Assembly (NCBI GenBank): GCA_016235865.1
Contig: JACRIK010000003.1
Coordinates: 186,001-250,000, forward strand
Length of the DNA: 64,000 nucleotides
Reading direction: 5' to 3'
Source: Planctomycetota bacterium
Lineage (GTDB): Bacteria; Planctomycetota; MHYJ01; JACQXL01
Every line of letters starts with the position of its first letter. The stretch's first letter is position 1. The notes beneath the pieces are model-generated. The model did no database searches, was not told where the DNA came from, and saw only the letters and a list, made by a program, of their open reading frames with translations. The position numbers were made by a program, and so were the translations under genes. Shown here piece after piece: positions 47,882 through 55,819 of this stretch.

Positions 47882-48256
47882 TTAATGTGCGATTGATCTT
47901 CCCGGCCAAACCCCACTATTTTTCCAGACTTCATATTTATTAATCCATTTGGCTGTACGTTGAATAACGAATGAGAGATTATGTTGACCAGGATTCCACA
48001 TACTTGGATGCAAGTAACAAATATTCCCTGTATTATAACGATGAGGCCCAGATAAAACGTCTGGTTTATCAATATTAACTGAGGGCATTTCGTATGGATA
48101 ACTGTCAGGAAAAAGTATAGAAATAACATAAATCTGGTATGACGGCTGAAGTGCGACCTTAACACAAATCTTGCCATTTCTTGTTTGGTACAAATCCATA
48201 TTCTGAAAATATGCCTTTGCATCGTTAAATTGCCGCTGAACAAGATATAAATCCAT
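47882..48256 (-). CDS. E2-like ubiquitin-conjugating protein
   Basis: A 124-residue UBC-fold protein: beta strands, then FPDSYPYEMPSV (the E2 FPxxYPxxPP equivalent), then PHRYNTGNICYLHPSMWNPG with candidate catalytic Cys80, and a C-terminal helix KWINKYEVW. It would accept a modifier from the E1 encoded two genes downstream and pass it to targets. It starts 2 bp after the stop of the small gene and ends 9 bp before the Phd–E2 gene, so it is co-translated. No HPN motif is visible, as in many bacterial E2s. Confidence 0.85.
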   Translation of the reverse strand: MDLYLVQRQFNDAKAYFQNMDLYQTRNGKICVKVALQPSYQIYVISILFPDSYPYEMPSVNIDKPDVLSGPHRYNTGNICYLHPSMWNPGQHNLSFVIQRTAKWINKYEVWKNSGVWPGRSIAH

Positions 48257-48258
48257 AT

Positions 48259-48441
48259 TTATCCCTCTATATAATATTCACCACCAAGGTCTTCTTTATA
48301 TGTTATAGGTCTCTTGCCAATTTCAAGACTATTGGTTGGGTTGCGAGGACGGATTTCTCCATTTGGCATAATCTCGATTGGAACCTCGTCTTCTGTATCA
48401 AGGATTCTCTTCAGGTCATCAACTGTTGGTTTTGGTGCCAT
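48259..48441 (-). CDS. 60-residue protein ending in Gly, candidate modifier
   Basis: The first gene of the operon, with a good ribosome binding site (GGGAGGA). It starts MAPKPTVDDLKRILDTEDEV and ends KEDLGGEYYIEG with a terminal glycine. It is acidic, with a helix followed by probable strands (VPIEIMPNGEIRP). Position first before E2, E2, E1 and JAB genes makes it the best candidate for the ubiquitin-like protein, although 60 residues is short for a full beta-grasp and the tail is not the usual Gly-Gly. It could instead be an adaptor or substrate. Confidence 0.65.
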   Translation of the reverse strand: MAPKPTVDDLKRILDTEDEVPIEIMPNGEIRPRNPTNSLEIGKRPITYKEDLGGEYYIEG

Positions 48442-48462
48442 ATAATCCTCCCGACTGTTATA

Positions 48463-48513
48463 ATTACACGGTTATCATAATTGTATAGTTATCATATTTC
48501 TTCAGGTTGTCAA
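48463..48513 (-). promoter_or_regulatory. Operon promoter with tandem 17-bp operator-like repeats
   Basis: On the minus strand TTGACA (48513–48508), 16-bp spacer, TAACTA (48491–48486). Two directly adjacent 17-bp repeats, TATGATAACTATACAAT (48496–48480) and TATGATAACCGTGTAAT (48479–48463), 13 of 17 identical, cover the -10 box and transcription start. They look like a repressor site; the Phd-like domain encoded in the operon is a natural candidate regulator. Confidence 0.65.
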
Positions 48514-48589
48514 GAAAAATATAAAGATTTATTGATATTTATTATAATGTGTTTACTCACTGGCGACCATTGGTTTGCACTCGGTATCT

Positions 48590-51451
48590 CTATCCAACAC
48601 CATATCTATTTTTTAATCTCTTTATTTCGTCTCTTGTCTCTGTAGTTATTGCATTTTCTGGTACAAGCATGCCAACTAGGTTTTTAGCAAATTTCTTGCC
48701 ACTGCGCCAAAAAGCTCCATCCGTAGAGATGGGAACAAAGGGTAAGAATGTTTTCAATTGATGAATACAGAAAAAACCGTGCTTATAAAGATAGGAGAGT
48801 TTGTTTGCCTCATCAAAATGCATAACACAACAGCCGATTTTATTAATATTATGCTCGGCGTGTATTTTCCCGACAACCAACGGAATCAATTCATTAGCAG
48901 TTTCGTGGCTTGCTTTATAGATCGAAGAGATACACATACCGATTTTTTCAATATCTGGCTCGGCTTGTATTTTGGTTTTAAGGCCATTGAAATCAATTAA
49001 CTTTTTAGCAACATCCTGGCTTGTGTCTACAATAATACTAATAAGCCATCCGATTTTTCCAATATCCGCTTCAGCACCTATCTTTACCTTTAAGTTATTC
49101 GTATCTAATTCTTCAATCAACTCTTTAATAATTTCTTTATCTGCCCAAGCGTTGATACATAGGCTTATTTTTGCAATATCTGCTTCAGATTCTATTTTAT
49201 CGCGCAAGTTACTAACTTCTAATCCTTTCATTAACTCTTTAGCAATTCCTGCCCTCACATCGTTAATTTGATTTACGCATCGAGCTATTTTCTCAATATC
49301 TATCTCTGCTTTTATTTTCGCTTTTAGATTATCGGAATCAATTAACTTTCTAGCGTCCCCCAGACTTATCCTCATAATAATACTAATAAACCAACCTATT
49401 TTTTCAATATCCGGCTCGGACTCCATCTTTACCTTCAAGTTGCCCATATCTAATTCTTTGATTAATTTCTTAGCAAGCTCTTTATTCGCATCAACAATCC
49501 CTTTTAGGCAGGAAAAAACATTATTTGCATCTCGCTCAGTACCTATTTTTAAAGCAATCACTGGGATTAATGTTGAAGCAACTTTTTTGTTTGCCTTTGA
49601 AATATTGCATATATACCAACCTATTTTCTCAATATCCGGCTCATACTCTATCTTTTCCTTTAGTCTTTTTGCATCTAATTTTCCAATTAACTTTTTAGCA
49701 ATTCTTTGGTTGATATTGAAGGAAACACTAAAGCAAGAGCTTATCTTATTAATGTCTGATTCAGATTCTATTTTTGAAGCAATTGCCGGAATCATTTTCT
49801 CTGCAACCTCATCACTTGCGGGAAAGATACGTCCAACAAACCAGGTAATTTGATTAATATCTGGTTCGCATTGTATTCCATATACAATTGATTCGTGATT
49901 TGAATTTGATTTGACTATTTCATTAATGAGACTACGATGGAATTCCTTTTCCCGAGAATCATTTGCCCACCTATCCAATCCTCTGATGATACCCCCAGAA
50001 GCTAATGGATGACTCTGAATATAGGTATGAAATAGTCCCCCGAACCAATCGCCATTCCCAATTTTTTCTCTTATTTTCTTTTTAACCTCTTTTCCTAGAG
50101 AATCATACTGTTTAATTGCCTGAAAATATAAATCAGCAAGAGCTGAATGATGGAGCGAAAGCATTACCCCATTCTTCTCTGTAGTTGCAACAACTTCATT
50201 TATGCTGACTAAAGCATCAATATCATCATTTTTTATTTCTAATATCCTAGTAAGGAGTTCTTTATTCACTGGGATCTCATATCTATTGAAAACACAAAGT
50301 GGCAATAATACATCGGGGGCGTTTATTAATTGGTTCTTGTATTTGGGATGATCATTTATTAATTCTTTCTGCATCCACTTAACTACTTTTTGAAGGACTT
50401 TATCTTTGTCAACGCTTTTGAAGTTTTCATCTTGAAGAGTCCCCAATGTCCAGCCTAAAATCCATAAGTTGTTTCGGTATTGTTTTAATAGGGCTTTAGT
50501 CTCAGGCGTGGTTTTTTGGCCATGTTGACTAAGAAATAATTCTATAATATTATCAGCAACTGATTCTGGTTTTAGTTCAATCCCTTCCCCAAGACGCTCG
50601 TCTATTTCACCAAATCTTTGACCTTCTGCCTGACCTTTGATACTTCTTAAAGCAATAAGAATTTTATGCGTTTCTATCGTTCTTATTATATCGCTAACAT
50701 AAGATAAGTTAAAGTGCGCGTCGTCAATCAAGAAATATGCAGGTTCATTATTGTATAACTTTTTAAGCTCACTGGGTGGAATGACCTCCGTTTTCATCCT
50801 TAATTCAATCAAGGAAACATTCTTTCCAGCTTTGGCGAGTTCATAACCAACCCATTTCAGCACGACTGATTTTCCACATGCTGGCTGACCTTTAATAAAT
50901 ACAATCCGCTTGGATTCAAGTTGCTGCAATATTTTATCTACTTCTTCTGCCCTCTTGGCAACAAAGCCTTGCTCAAAATCAATCCATTTGGGTCCGGCAG
51001 AGCGGAAGAATTTAGCTTTCTTTTCTCCATCTTTATCAAGGATATTTTCTATTCGCAGTTCAGAAAAGCTGATTAAGTTTTCCTCTTGGTCTAATTTGCA
51101 TGCGCTTCCTTCAACTTCTTTGAGCGCTACTTCTTCGGTACTCTTTTTCCATTGTAACAACAAATCGCAGGGATATCTTTTTTCATCATTATCAACTAAT
51201 TTTCCACAATTCTGGCAAAGCCAAATTCCGTTTTCTATCGATTTTCTCTGTTCTTCCGTAAGAGATGCATTATATCGTTTCCCACCAGGGGAAGCTGCGG
51301 TAATGTGAGAGGCAACACCGATATTAAGAGCCTTATCAACAGATTCTTGTGGCCCGCTAGTTAATTTCGCACACTTTGGATTGGAGCACTTGTAGCCCAC
51401 ACGTTTGGCTAAAATCTCTTTTGTTGATTTATCAAAATCATCTCTGCTCAT
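48590..51451 (-). CDS. HNH–P-loop NTPase–repeat protein, defence-type
   Basis: 953 residues. N-terminal HNH-like domain: Cys22/Cys27, SHITAASPGGKRYN with His49, then NGIWLCQNCGKLVDNDE (Asn74, CxxC 79–82). The last HNH His is not obvious. A P-loop NTPase follows, with Walker A GQPACGKS at 188–195 and Walker B FLIDDAH at about 240–246, as in STAND-type ATPases. From about residue 515 to 935 run roughly a dozen degenerate 36-residue helical repeats (core E-x-D-I-x-K-I-G). The architecture fits a sensor (repeats), switch (NTPase) and nuclease effector. AT-rich; it lies 149 bp upstream of the conjugation operon on the same strand. Confidence 0.85.
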   Translation of the reverse strand: MSRDDFDKSTKEILAKRVGYKCSNPKCAKLTSGPQESVDKALNIGVASHITAASPGGKRYNASLTEEQRKSIENGIWLCQNCGKLVDNDEKRYPCDLLLQWKKSTEEVALKEVEGSACKLDQEENLISFSELRIENILDKDGEKKAKFFRSAGPKWIDFEQGFVAKRAEEVDKILQQLESKRIVFIKGQPACGKSVVLKWVGYELAKAGKNVSLIELRMKTEVIPPSELKKLYNNEPAYFLIDDAHFNLSYVSDIIRTIETHKILIALRSIKGQAEGQRFGEIDERLGEGIELKPESVADNIIELFLSQHGQKTTPETKALLKQYRNNLWILGWTLGTLQDENFKSVDKDKVLQKVVKWMQKELINDHPKYKNQLINAPDVLLPLCVFNRYEIPVNKELLTRILEIKNDDIDALVSINEVVATTEKNGVMLSLHHSALADLYFQAIKQYDSLGKEVKKKIREKIGNGDWFGGLFHTYIQSHPLASGGIIRGLDRWANDSREKEFHRSLINEIVKSNSNHESIVYGIQCEPDINQITWFVGRIFPASDEVAEKMIPAIASKIESESDINKISSCFSVSFNINQRIAKKLIGKLDAKRLKEKIEYEPDIEKIGWYICNISKANKKVASTLIPVIALKIGTERDANNVFSCLKGIVDANKELAKKLIKELDMGNLKVKMESEPDIEKIGWFISIIMRISLGDARKLIDSDNLKAKIKAEIDIEKIARCVNQINDVRAGIAKELMKGLEVSNLRDKIESEADIAKISLCINAWADKEIIKELIEELDTNNLKVKIGAEADIGKIGWLISIIVDTSQDVAKKLIDFNGLKTKIQAEPDIEKIGMCISSIYKASHETANELIPLVVGKIHAEHNINKIGCCVMHFDEANKLSYLYKHGFFCIHQLKTFLPFVPISTDGAFWRSGKKFAKNLVGMLVPENAITTETRDEIKRLKNRYGVG

Positions 51452-51481
51452 AATGCTAGACTATTTCTCGTGTAATCTCGT

Positions 51482-51510
51482 TAGTTATTTAACGTAATTA
51501 TTGAGTTCAA
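51482..51510 (-). promoter_or_regulatory. Promoter of HNH–NTPase gene
   Basis: On the minus strand TTGAAC (51510–51505), 17-bp spacer, TAACTA (51487–51482), the same -10 hexamer as the conjugation operon. The start codon is about 30 bp downstream without a strong ribosome binding site. Confidence 0.5.
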
Positions 51511-51630
51511 TTTTATACGTCCAAATCTACCATACCACTACCGAAAAGTCAACAAGTTCTATTTATATAGAAGTTCAAGCCGATAACATAAATTCTAGAG
51601 ACACTATATTTAATTTCCGACCCGGCACCC

Positions 51631-51970
51631 CACCTAAGCCCTGGACTACCCCTGCCTACGCTCTTATATACCACTACCGAAAGGGGCTACCTATACTACC
51701 TAAGCCCTTGACTACTACTACCTATGCTGTCCAGTATGGCTTCCTATACCCTTGGCTATGACTACCTAAGCGGGCCACTATGGCTACCTATGCCCTTGGC
51801 TATGACTACCTAAGCGGGCCACTATGACTACCTATACCCCTGACTACTACTACCTAAGCTGGCTACTATGCCTACCTATGCCCGTGACTACTACTACCTA
51901 AGCTGGCCACTATGCCTACCTATGCCCCTGACTACTACTACCTAAGCCCGTGACTATGACTACCTATGGG
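51631..51970. repeat. 44-bp tandem repeat array
   Basis: About 340 bp of tandem units near 44 bp long, each built of two halves: TGACTACTACTACCTAAGC and GGCCACTATGCCTACCTATG with variants. Units in the middle (51735–51960) are most regular; the left edge is degenerate. The array is pyrimidine-rich on this strand and closes with a G/C-rich segment (GGGGTAGTATACCCACCCC). Confidence 0.8.
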
Positions 51971-52222
51971 GTAGTATACCCACCCCCTGCCCCCTCCGGT
52001 GGCTTTTTTTCGACCCCGGTTCCAGATTGACGAAGATTTTTCCATCTTACCTATCCCTGAGTGATTTAAATGGGTTACGGCTGTTCAGACCGTCCGACGC
52101 ACAAGAAAAAAGGCGACATAGGGGTACCTTCCTGACCCTTACGTGAGAATCAAAGGCAACCACAGATTTCGCTATCGCGGTCTCTGCGGAGTTCACAGAT
52201 TCCACAGATTAAGGGGGAACTT
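51971..52222. other. Gap after array
   Basis: CCACC–GGTGG followed by CTTTTTTT (51980–52010) could be a weak rightward terminator. The 40-bp dispersed repeat copy 2 is at 52161–52200, directly before the ribosome binding site of the protease gene. No gene seen. Confidence 0.45.
52161..52200. repeat. 40-bp dispersed repeat, copy 2
   Basis: 39 of 40 bases match 8171–8210 (CACAGATTTCGC to GTTCACAGAT). Confidence 0.75.
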
Positions 52223-53095
52223 ATGATTAAGAGATTGGTTGTTTATGGGGTGCTGGGGATGGCGTTAGCTTTGAGTACATTCACTTCGTTCAGTATAAAC
52301 TCCGAGCGTGAAGAAACGGAAATAATAATCGTTAATCCGATTAATCCGCTAAATCCTGTTGTTAGAAACCCGTACCAGGAGGAATACGAGCGGATGCTTT
52401 ACCCGACGGTCCGAATCACATCGGATAGCGGAACGGGTAGCGGGGTAGTGATAAGCGTGCCTCCCGGTGCGCCGCCTTCGGCGTGCTCCCGACCATCGCT
52501 TTGCTCAGGGGAGCGTGGAGCGTATAGCGTAGAGGGAATAGCAATACTGACCGCCGCGCATGTGGTGGAAGACCAGAGCATAGTTGATGTAGAACTTTAT
52601 AACTTAACAGTTATCACAGGGACAGTAGTAATTACGGATACGGCCAGGGATTTGGCACTGATAAGCATAGAGCATAGAGCCAAGAGCATAGAGGATAAAA
52701 TATTCACCGCTCAGTTAGCAGGTAAGGATTATATCCCGTATCTCTTTGCTCCCGTCTGGGCCGTGGGGTGTTCTCTCGGTCTTAAACCAAGGCCTTCTTT
52801 TGGACATATCACGAGTATAGAGGATTCCACGCTCAACGCTATACGCTCTACGCTTCACTGGGAAGTTTCCTGTCCCATCCTGCCCGGTAACTCCGGCGGA
52901 CCGGTGTACGCGAAGTCGCAACGGAGTCCCGATGATTTCGGGAACGCCTACGAATATGAGGTAATCGGAATCGCTGTCTGGGTCAAGGTCTATGACGGAC
53001 AGTTGGTGACTACGATGGCAGGTGTGGTGCCAATAGGAGAGATTTATAAATTCTTAGATAACCACAAGATTTCACCAGATGCCCACAAGAAATAA
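52223..53095 (+). CDS. Exported trypsin-like serine protease with in-frame repeat insertions
   Basis: A 290-residue S1/HtrA-type protease with a signal peptide (VLGMALALSTFTSFS). Catalytic triad: His113 in LTAAHVV, Asp143 in ARDLALI, Ser224 in GNSGGPVY. There is no PDZ domain. The chain is interrupted in frame by repeat-derived stretches: about residues 80–105 (SACSRPSLCSGERGAYSVEG), 150–158 (EHRAKSIED), 200–210 and 230–242 (AKSQRSPDDFGNA, from the GCGGAGTCCCG repeat). Each falls in a surface-loop position of the fold, so activity may survive. Ribosome binding site AGGGGG upstream. Confidence 0.88.
   Translation: MIKRLVVYGVLGMALALSTFTSFSINSEREETEIIIVNPINPLNPVVRNPYQEEYERMLYPTVRITSDSGTGSGVVISVPPGAPPSACSRPSLCSGERGAYSVEGIAILTAAHVVEDQSIVDVELYNLTVITGTVVITDTARDLALISIEHRAKSIEDKIFTAQLAGKDYIPYLFAPVWAVGCSLGLKPRPSFGHITSIEDSTLNAIRSTLHWEVSCPILPGNSGGPVYAKSQRSPDDFGNAYEYEVIGIAVWVKVYDGQLVTTMAGVVPIGEIYKFLDNHKISPDAHKK
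52910..52943. repeat. Dispersed GCGGAGTCCCG repeat, copy 3, inside protease gene
   Basis: GCGAAGTCGCAACGGAGTCC followed by CGATGATTTCGGGA, in frame just after the catalytic Ser motif. Same family as 13801–13834. Confidence 0.7.
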
Positions 53096-53146
53096 TCATG
53101 TGCAAATCTCGTGTTAATCTCGTGGTTCCAGAAAGGATGGTGCCCT

Positions 53147-53536
53147 ATGTTAGCAGAGACATCGTACGAGTTCATCACGGAGAATGTCTGGGAAAGGCCC
53201 GGACTGTACAAACGGAGTTTTGACAGCGTCAAGGGCTACGTCAAATTCCTGCAGAGTTTCGAGGACCTGCGCCATCTGTCCAGTTTCCTGTGCCGCCAAC
53301 AGCCGGAATCTGACCGGATACGCACCCGGCTCATCCGCCGGCTCTATACCCTGGCCCGGAAAATGCCGCACCTGCGTAATGCCGTGCTGGAAATACTGCT
53401 CTTCGCCCGCCGGGACCAGATTACCCCGCCGGATATTTATTGGGACGACCCGGAACGGTTCGACGAGGTGTTCCATCGGAACCTGATGAAATATCTGTTC
53501 CTGGATATGGAGAAATGCAACCGCGAAACAGATTAG
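53147..53536 (+). CDS. Small helical protein, unknown function
   Basis: A 129-residue, largely helical protein rich in Arg and Leu, without signal peptide. Start at the ATG at 53147 with GAAAGGA upstream. Segments RTRLIRRLYTLARKMPHLRN and RRDQITPPDIYWDDPERFDE are distinctive, but I recognise no family. It lies 51 bp after the protease gene and before a run of repeats. Confidence 0.6.
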   Translation: MLAETSYEFITENVWERPGLYKRSFDSVKGYVKFLQSFEDLRHLSSFLCRQQPESDRIRTRLIRRLYTLARKMPHLRNAVLEILLFARRDQITPPDIYWDDPERFDEVFHRNLMKYLFLDMEKCNRETD

Positions 53537-53807
53537 CCATCCCGCTAGGGCGGGACTGCGCTGTCGCTTCGCAGATTAAGAAAAATCACCCTCTCCTTAA
53601 TCCTCTCCCCTCGAGGGAGAGGGTAGGGTGAGGGGGCTAATTAATAAGAAATCGTTACCAGCCGGACCATCCTCCGGGGTGTGGGACGGGATGGCCGATG
53701 CCCCGGCTCCGGTTGGTGATGAAGTAAACATTATTAACCATAGCCACTGATTTCACGGATTAGTGTTAATTCGTGTTTATTCGTGGTTCCAAGAATTGGA
53801 GCTTAAC
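53537..53807. other. Repeat-filled gap
   Basis: Contains the inverted GCGGAGTCCCG repeat (53541–53575), a CACCCTCTCC–GGGAGAGGGT palindrome at 53587–53635 of a type also seen at 55889–55941, and AATTCGTGTTTATTCGTGG words. No gene seen. Confidence 0.5.
53541..53575. repeat. Dispersed GCGGAGTCCCG repeat, copy 4 (inverted)
   Basis: The complement reads TCTGCGAAGCGACAGCGCAG followed by TCCCGCCCTAGCGGG, almost identical to 44124–44156. Confidence 0.7.
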
Positions 53808-54611
53808 ATGGCTACAAGAGCAAAGGCGTTCTTTATCGTGCCGATAAGGATTACGCCGATGGAGGAGACGACCGCGGACTGGCGCGATACCACCAAGTCC
53901 AAGTCGGCCAAGGCCGATAGCCACCGGAAACTGAAACTGGCCAACGACGGCGACTACCAGTCCAAACTGGCCCAGGCCTCGGCCCAGAAATACCGGAAAC
54001 TGGCCGACGCCCTGTCGGCCGGCGGTTACGTCTCGGAACACGGCCGTTCGGGCAAGGAAATCCGTTATATGCAGGAGAGCAAGATAATGGAGTCCTTCGA
54101 CAAGTACCAGACCGGCTGGGACTTCCAGTTCGAGACGATAGACGGCGTGGATGCCAAGCGCTATAAGGACGGCGTGGACAAGGGCATAGATGCCTACGGC
54201 GACGGCGTGGCCAAGACCACCCTGCGGTTCACCGGCGACGTGCGCCAGATCGGCGTGGCCGCGCTGACCGTGCTGTTCCTGACCGGGGACGAGCAGACGG
54301 TCGGTCTGCTGCGCGAAGGCGACCAGATAATTGCCGGCGGTCCGGTGGACGTGACCCGTCCGGGACTGCGGCAGTTGTTCAAGTCGGGCTTGCTGGCCAA
54401 ACTGGTTCAGGCCGGAATCCTGATTGTCAAAAGCAATTTTGACACGGACGTGATGCTGGCCCAGAACACGGTCATTAATGATTTCATTAATGGCCTGCAG
54501 AACGCGGCCTACACGGCCTTCCAGCCGACGGTTGACCCGCTTAAGTCGTATTGCCTGTTCATCCGGGACGGCGCGACCTTCAAGCTGGAAATCAACGTGG
54601 CAATGCCGTAA
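53808..54611 (+). CDS. Protein of unknown function next to fibre-like gene
   Basis: 267 residues, no signal peptide or membrane segment. Start chosen at the ATG at 53808 (MATRAKAFFIVPIRIT). The first half is charged and helical (SKSAKADSHRKLKLAND, AQASAQKYRKLADAL). The second half has beta-prone stretches (GVAALTVLFLTGDEQTVGL, KSYCLFIRDGATFKLEINV). No family recognised. The neighbouring fibre-like gene hints at a structural assembly, possibly phage-tail derived, but no other phage genes are present. Confidence 0.65.
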   Translation: MATRAKAFFIVPIRITPMEETTADWRDTTKSKSAKADSHRKLKLANDGDYQSKLAQASAQKYRKLADALSAGGYVSEHGRSGKEIRYMQESKIMESFDKYQTGWDFQFETIDGVDAKRYKDGVDKGIDAYGDGVAKTTLRFTGDVRQIGVAALTVLFLTGDEQTVGLLREGDQIIAGGPVDVTRPGLRQLFKSGLLAKLVQAGILIVKSNFDTDVMLAQNTVINDFINGLQNAAYTAFQPTVDPLKSYCLFIRDGATFKLEINVAMP

Positions 54612-54768
54612 GACAGCAACCACAGATGAACACAGATGGACACGGATGGCGTACGACTCTGTGCCCTCTGTGCCTCTGTGGCAAAGATTAATTAACCACG
54701 AATTAACACGAATACACACTAACTTCTTCGTGTCTTGGTGTCTTCGTGGCAAAGATTGCGAGAATTAT

Positions 54769-55755
54769 ATGTTGAAACCTTTTGAAGTCACAACGCCCAA
54801 GATTGCCACCAAGGCAGTCACGGGCGAGAAAATCGCGGATAACACCATCGAGACCCGGAGTTTTAAGGACGGCTCAATCACGCCGGATAAGCTGACCTTT
54901 GGCGCCGTGGCCCGGCCTCTGTCGCCCGGGGTTGCTACCGCGGAAATAAAGGATGCGGCCGTGACCTCGACCAAGATTGCGCCTAATGCCGTGACATCAG
55001 ACCACATCGCGGCTGATGCCGTGGCTACGGACGACATCAAGGACGGGGCCATTACCACGGAAAAAATCCGGGACGGGGCCATTACCCGGGATAAGGTGGC
55101 GGACCGCTCGGTCAACACGGCTGATATCGTGGACGGGGCAGTGACCAATGCCAAAATTGCGGTTGGCGCAGTAGGAGCGAGTCAGTTGGCAGTAGACAGT
55201 GTCGAAACGGTCAAGATAAAAGACGGCGCAATAACCAATGCCAAACTGGCCACCAATTCTGTAACCGCCAGCAAGATAGCGGCTGGCGCAGTAGCCAGTA
55301 GCGAGTTGGCAGTAGACAGTGTAATAACCGCTAAGATAGCTAACGGCGCAGTGACCGCCGAGAAACTGGCCCCGGGCGTGGGCGGCGGGGATACCCTGAC
55401 TATGTTCCCAACGCCACAGACCGCGCTGGACCAGGGCGGGATTACCTCAACGACCGTTCCGGCCAGCGTTGACCTTTCCGCAATCATCCCGGTCGGCACC
55501 AAAGGGGTTATCGTCTCAATCGCCTGTATCACCCAGAGTTATACGGATGGCGGAATGATGGCCTACATTTTTCGCCAGTTGGGCGCGGAATATGCCTTGC
55601 AGGTCATGGCTCCGCCGGTTAACGCGCCGGGGATATCGAACGGGGCATCAGTCCTGATGCCGGTGGCGGACAACCGAACATTGCTCTGGCAGGCATATGT
55701 ATCAGGAATAAACTCAACTGAGCTGGTAATCTATATATTAGGATACGTTGTGTAG
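54769..55755 (+). CDS. Repeat-rich fibre-like protein
   Basis: 328 residues. Residues about 10–205 are made of about 14-residue repeats of the form DGAITxxKIADGAVTxxKL, as in trimeric phage tail fibres and surface adhesins, where each unit gives a rung of a beta structure. After a Gly hinge (GVGGGDTLTMFPTPQTAL) comes a globular C-terminal domain of about 110 residues ending STELVIYILGYVV. No signal peptide. The last 22 codons are duplicated, diverged, at 55819–55884. Confidence 0.75.
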   Translation: MLKPFEVTTPKIATKAVTGEKIADNTIETRSFKDGSITPDKLTFGAVARPLSPGVATAEIKDAAVTSTKIAPNAVTSDHIAADAVATDDIKDGAITTEKIRDGAITRDKVADRSVNTADIVDGAVTNAKIAVGAVGASQLAVDSVETVKIKDGAITNAKLATNSVTASKIAAGAVASSELAVDSVITAKIANGAVTAEKLAPGVGGGDTLTMFPTPQTALDQGGITSTTVPASVDLSAIIPVGTKGVIVSIACITQSYTDGGMMAYIFRQLGAEYALQVMAPPVNAPGISNGASVLMPVADNRTLLWQAYVSGINSTELVIYILGYVV

Positions 55756-55774
55756 CCCCGGCAAAGACTGCCGG

Positions 55775-55819
55775 GATCTAAGAGTCAGTAAGTCACTTCG
55801 TTCCAACTGGCTCTAAGAC
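55775..55819. repeat. GAGCCAGT palindrome, copy 4
   Basis: GATCTAAGAGTCAGTA at 55775–55790 and ACTGGCTCTAAGAC at 55806–55819, loop AGTCACTTCGTTCCA. It sits exactly between the fibre-gene stop codon and the duplicated fibre-gene end. Confidence 0.75.

Noticed and set aside
45538-51451. CBASS type II system
   Set aside because: E1, E2 and JAB functions are present, but there is no CD-NTase gene or CBASS effector in the window, and E1 and E2 are separate rather than fused.
51631-51970. Possible CRISPR array
   Set aside because: Units are contiguous 44-bp tandem repeats that vary along their whole length; there are no unique spacers and no cas genes in the window.
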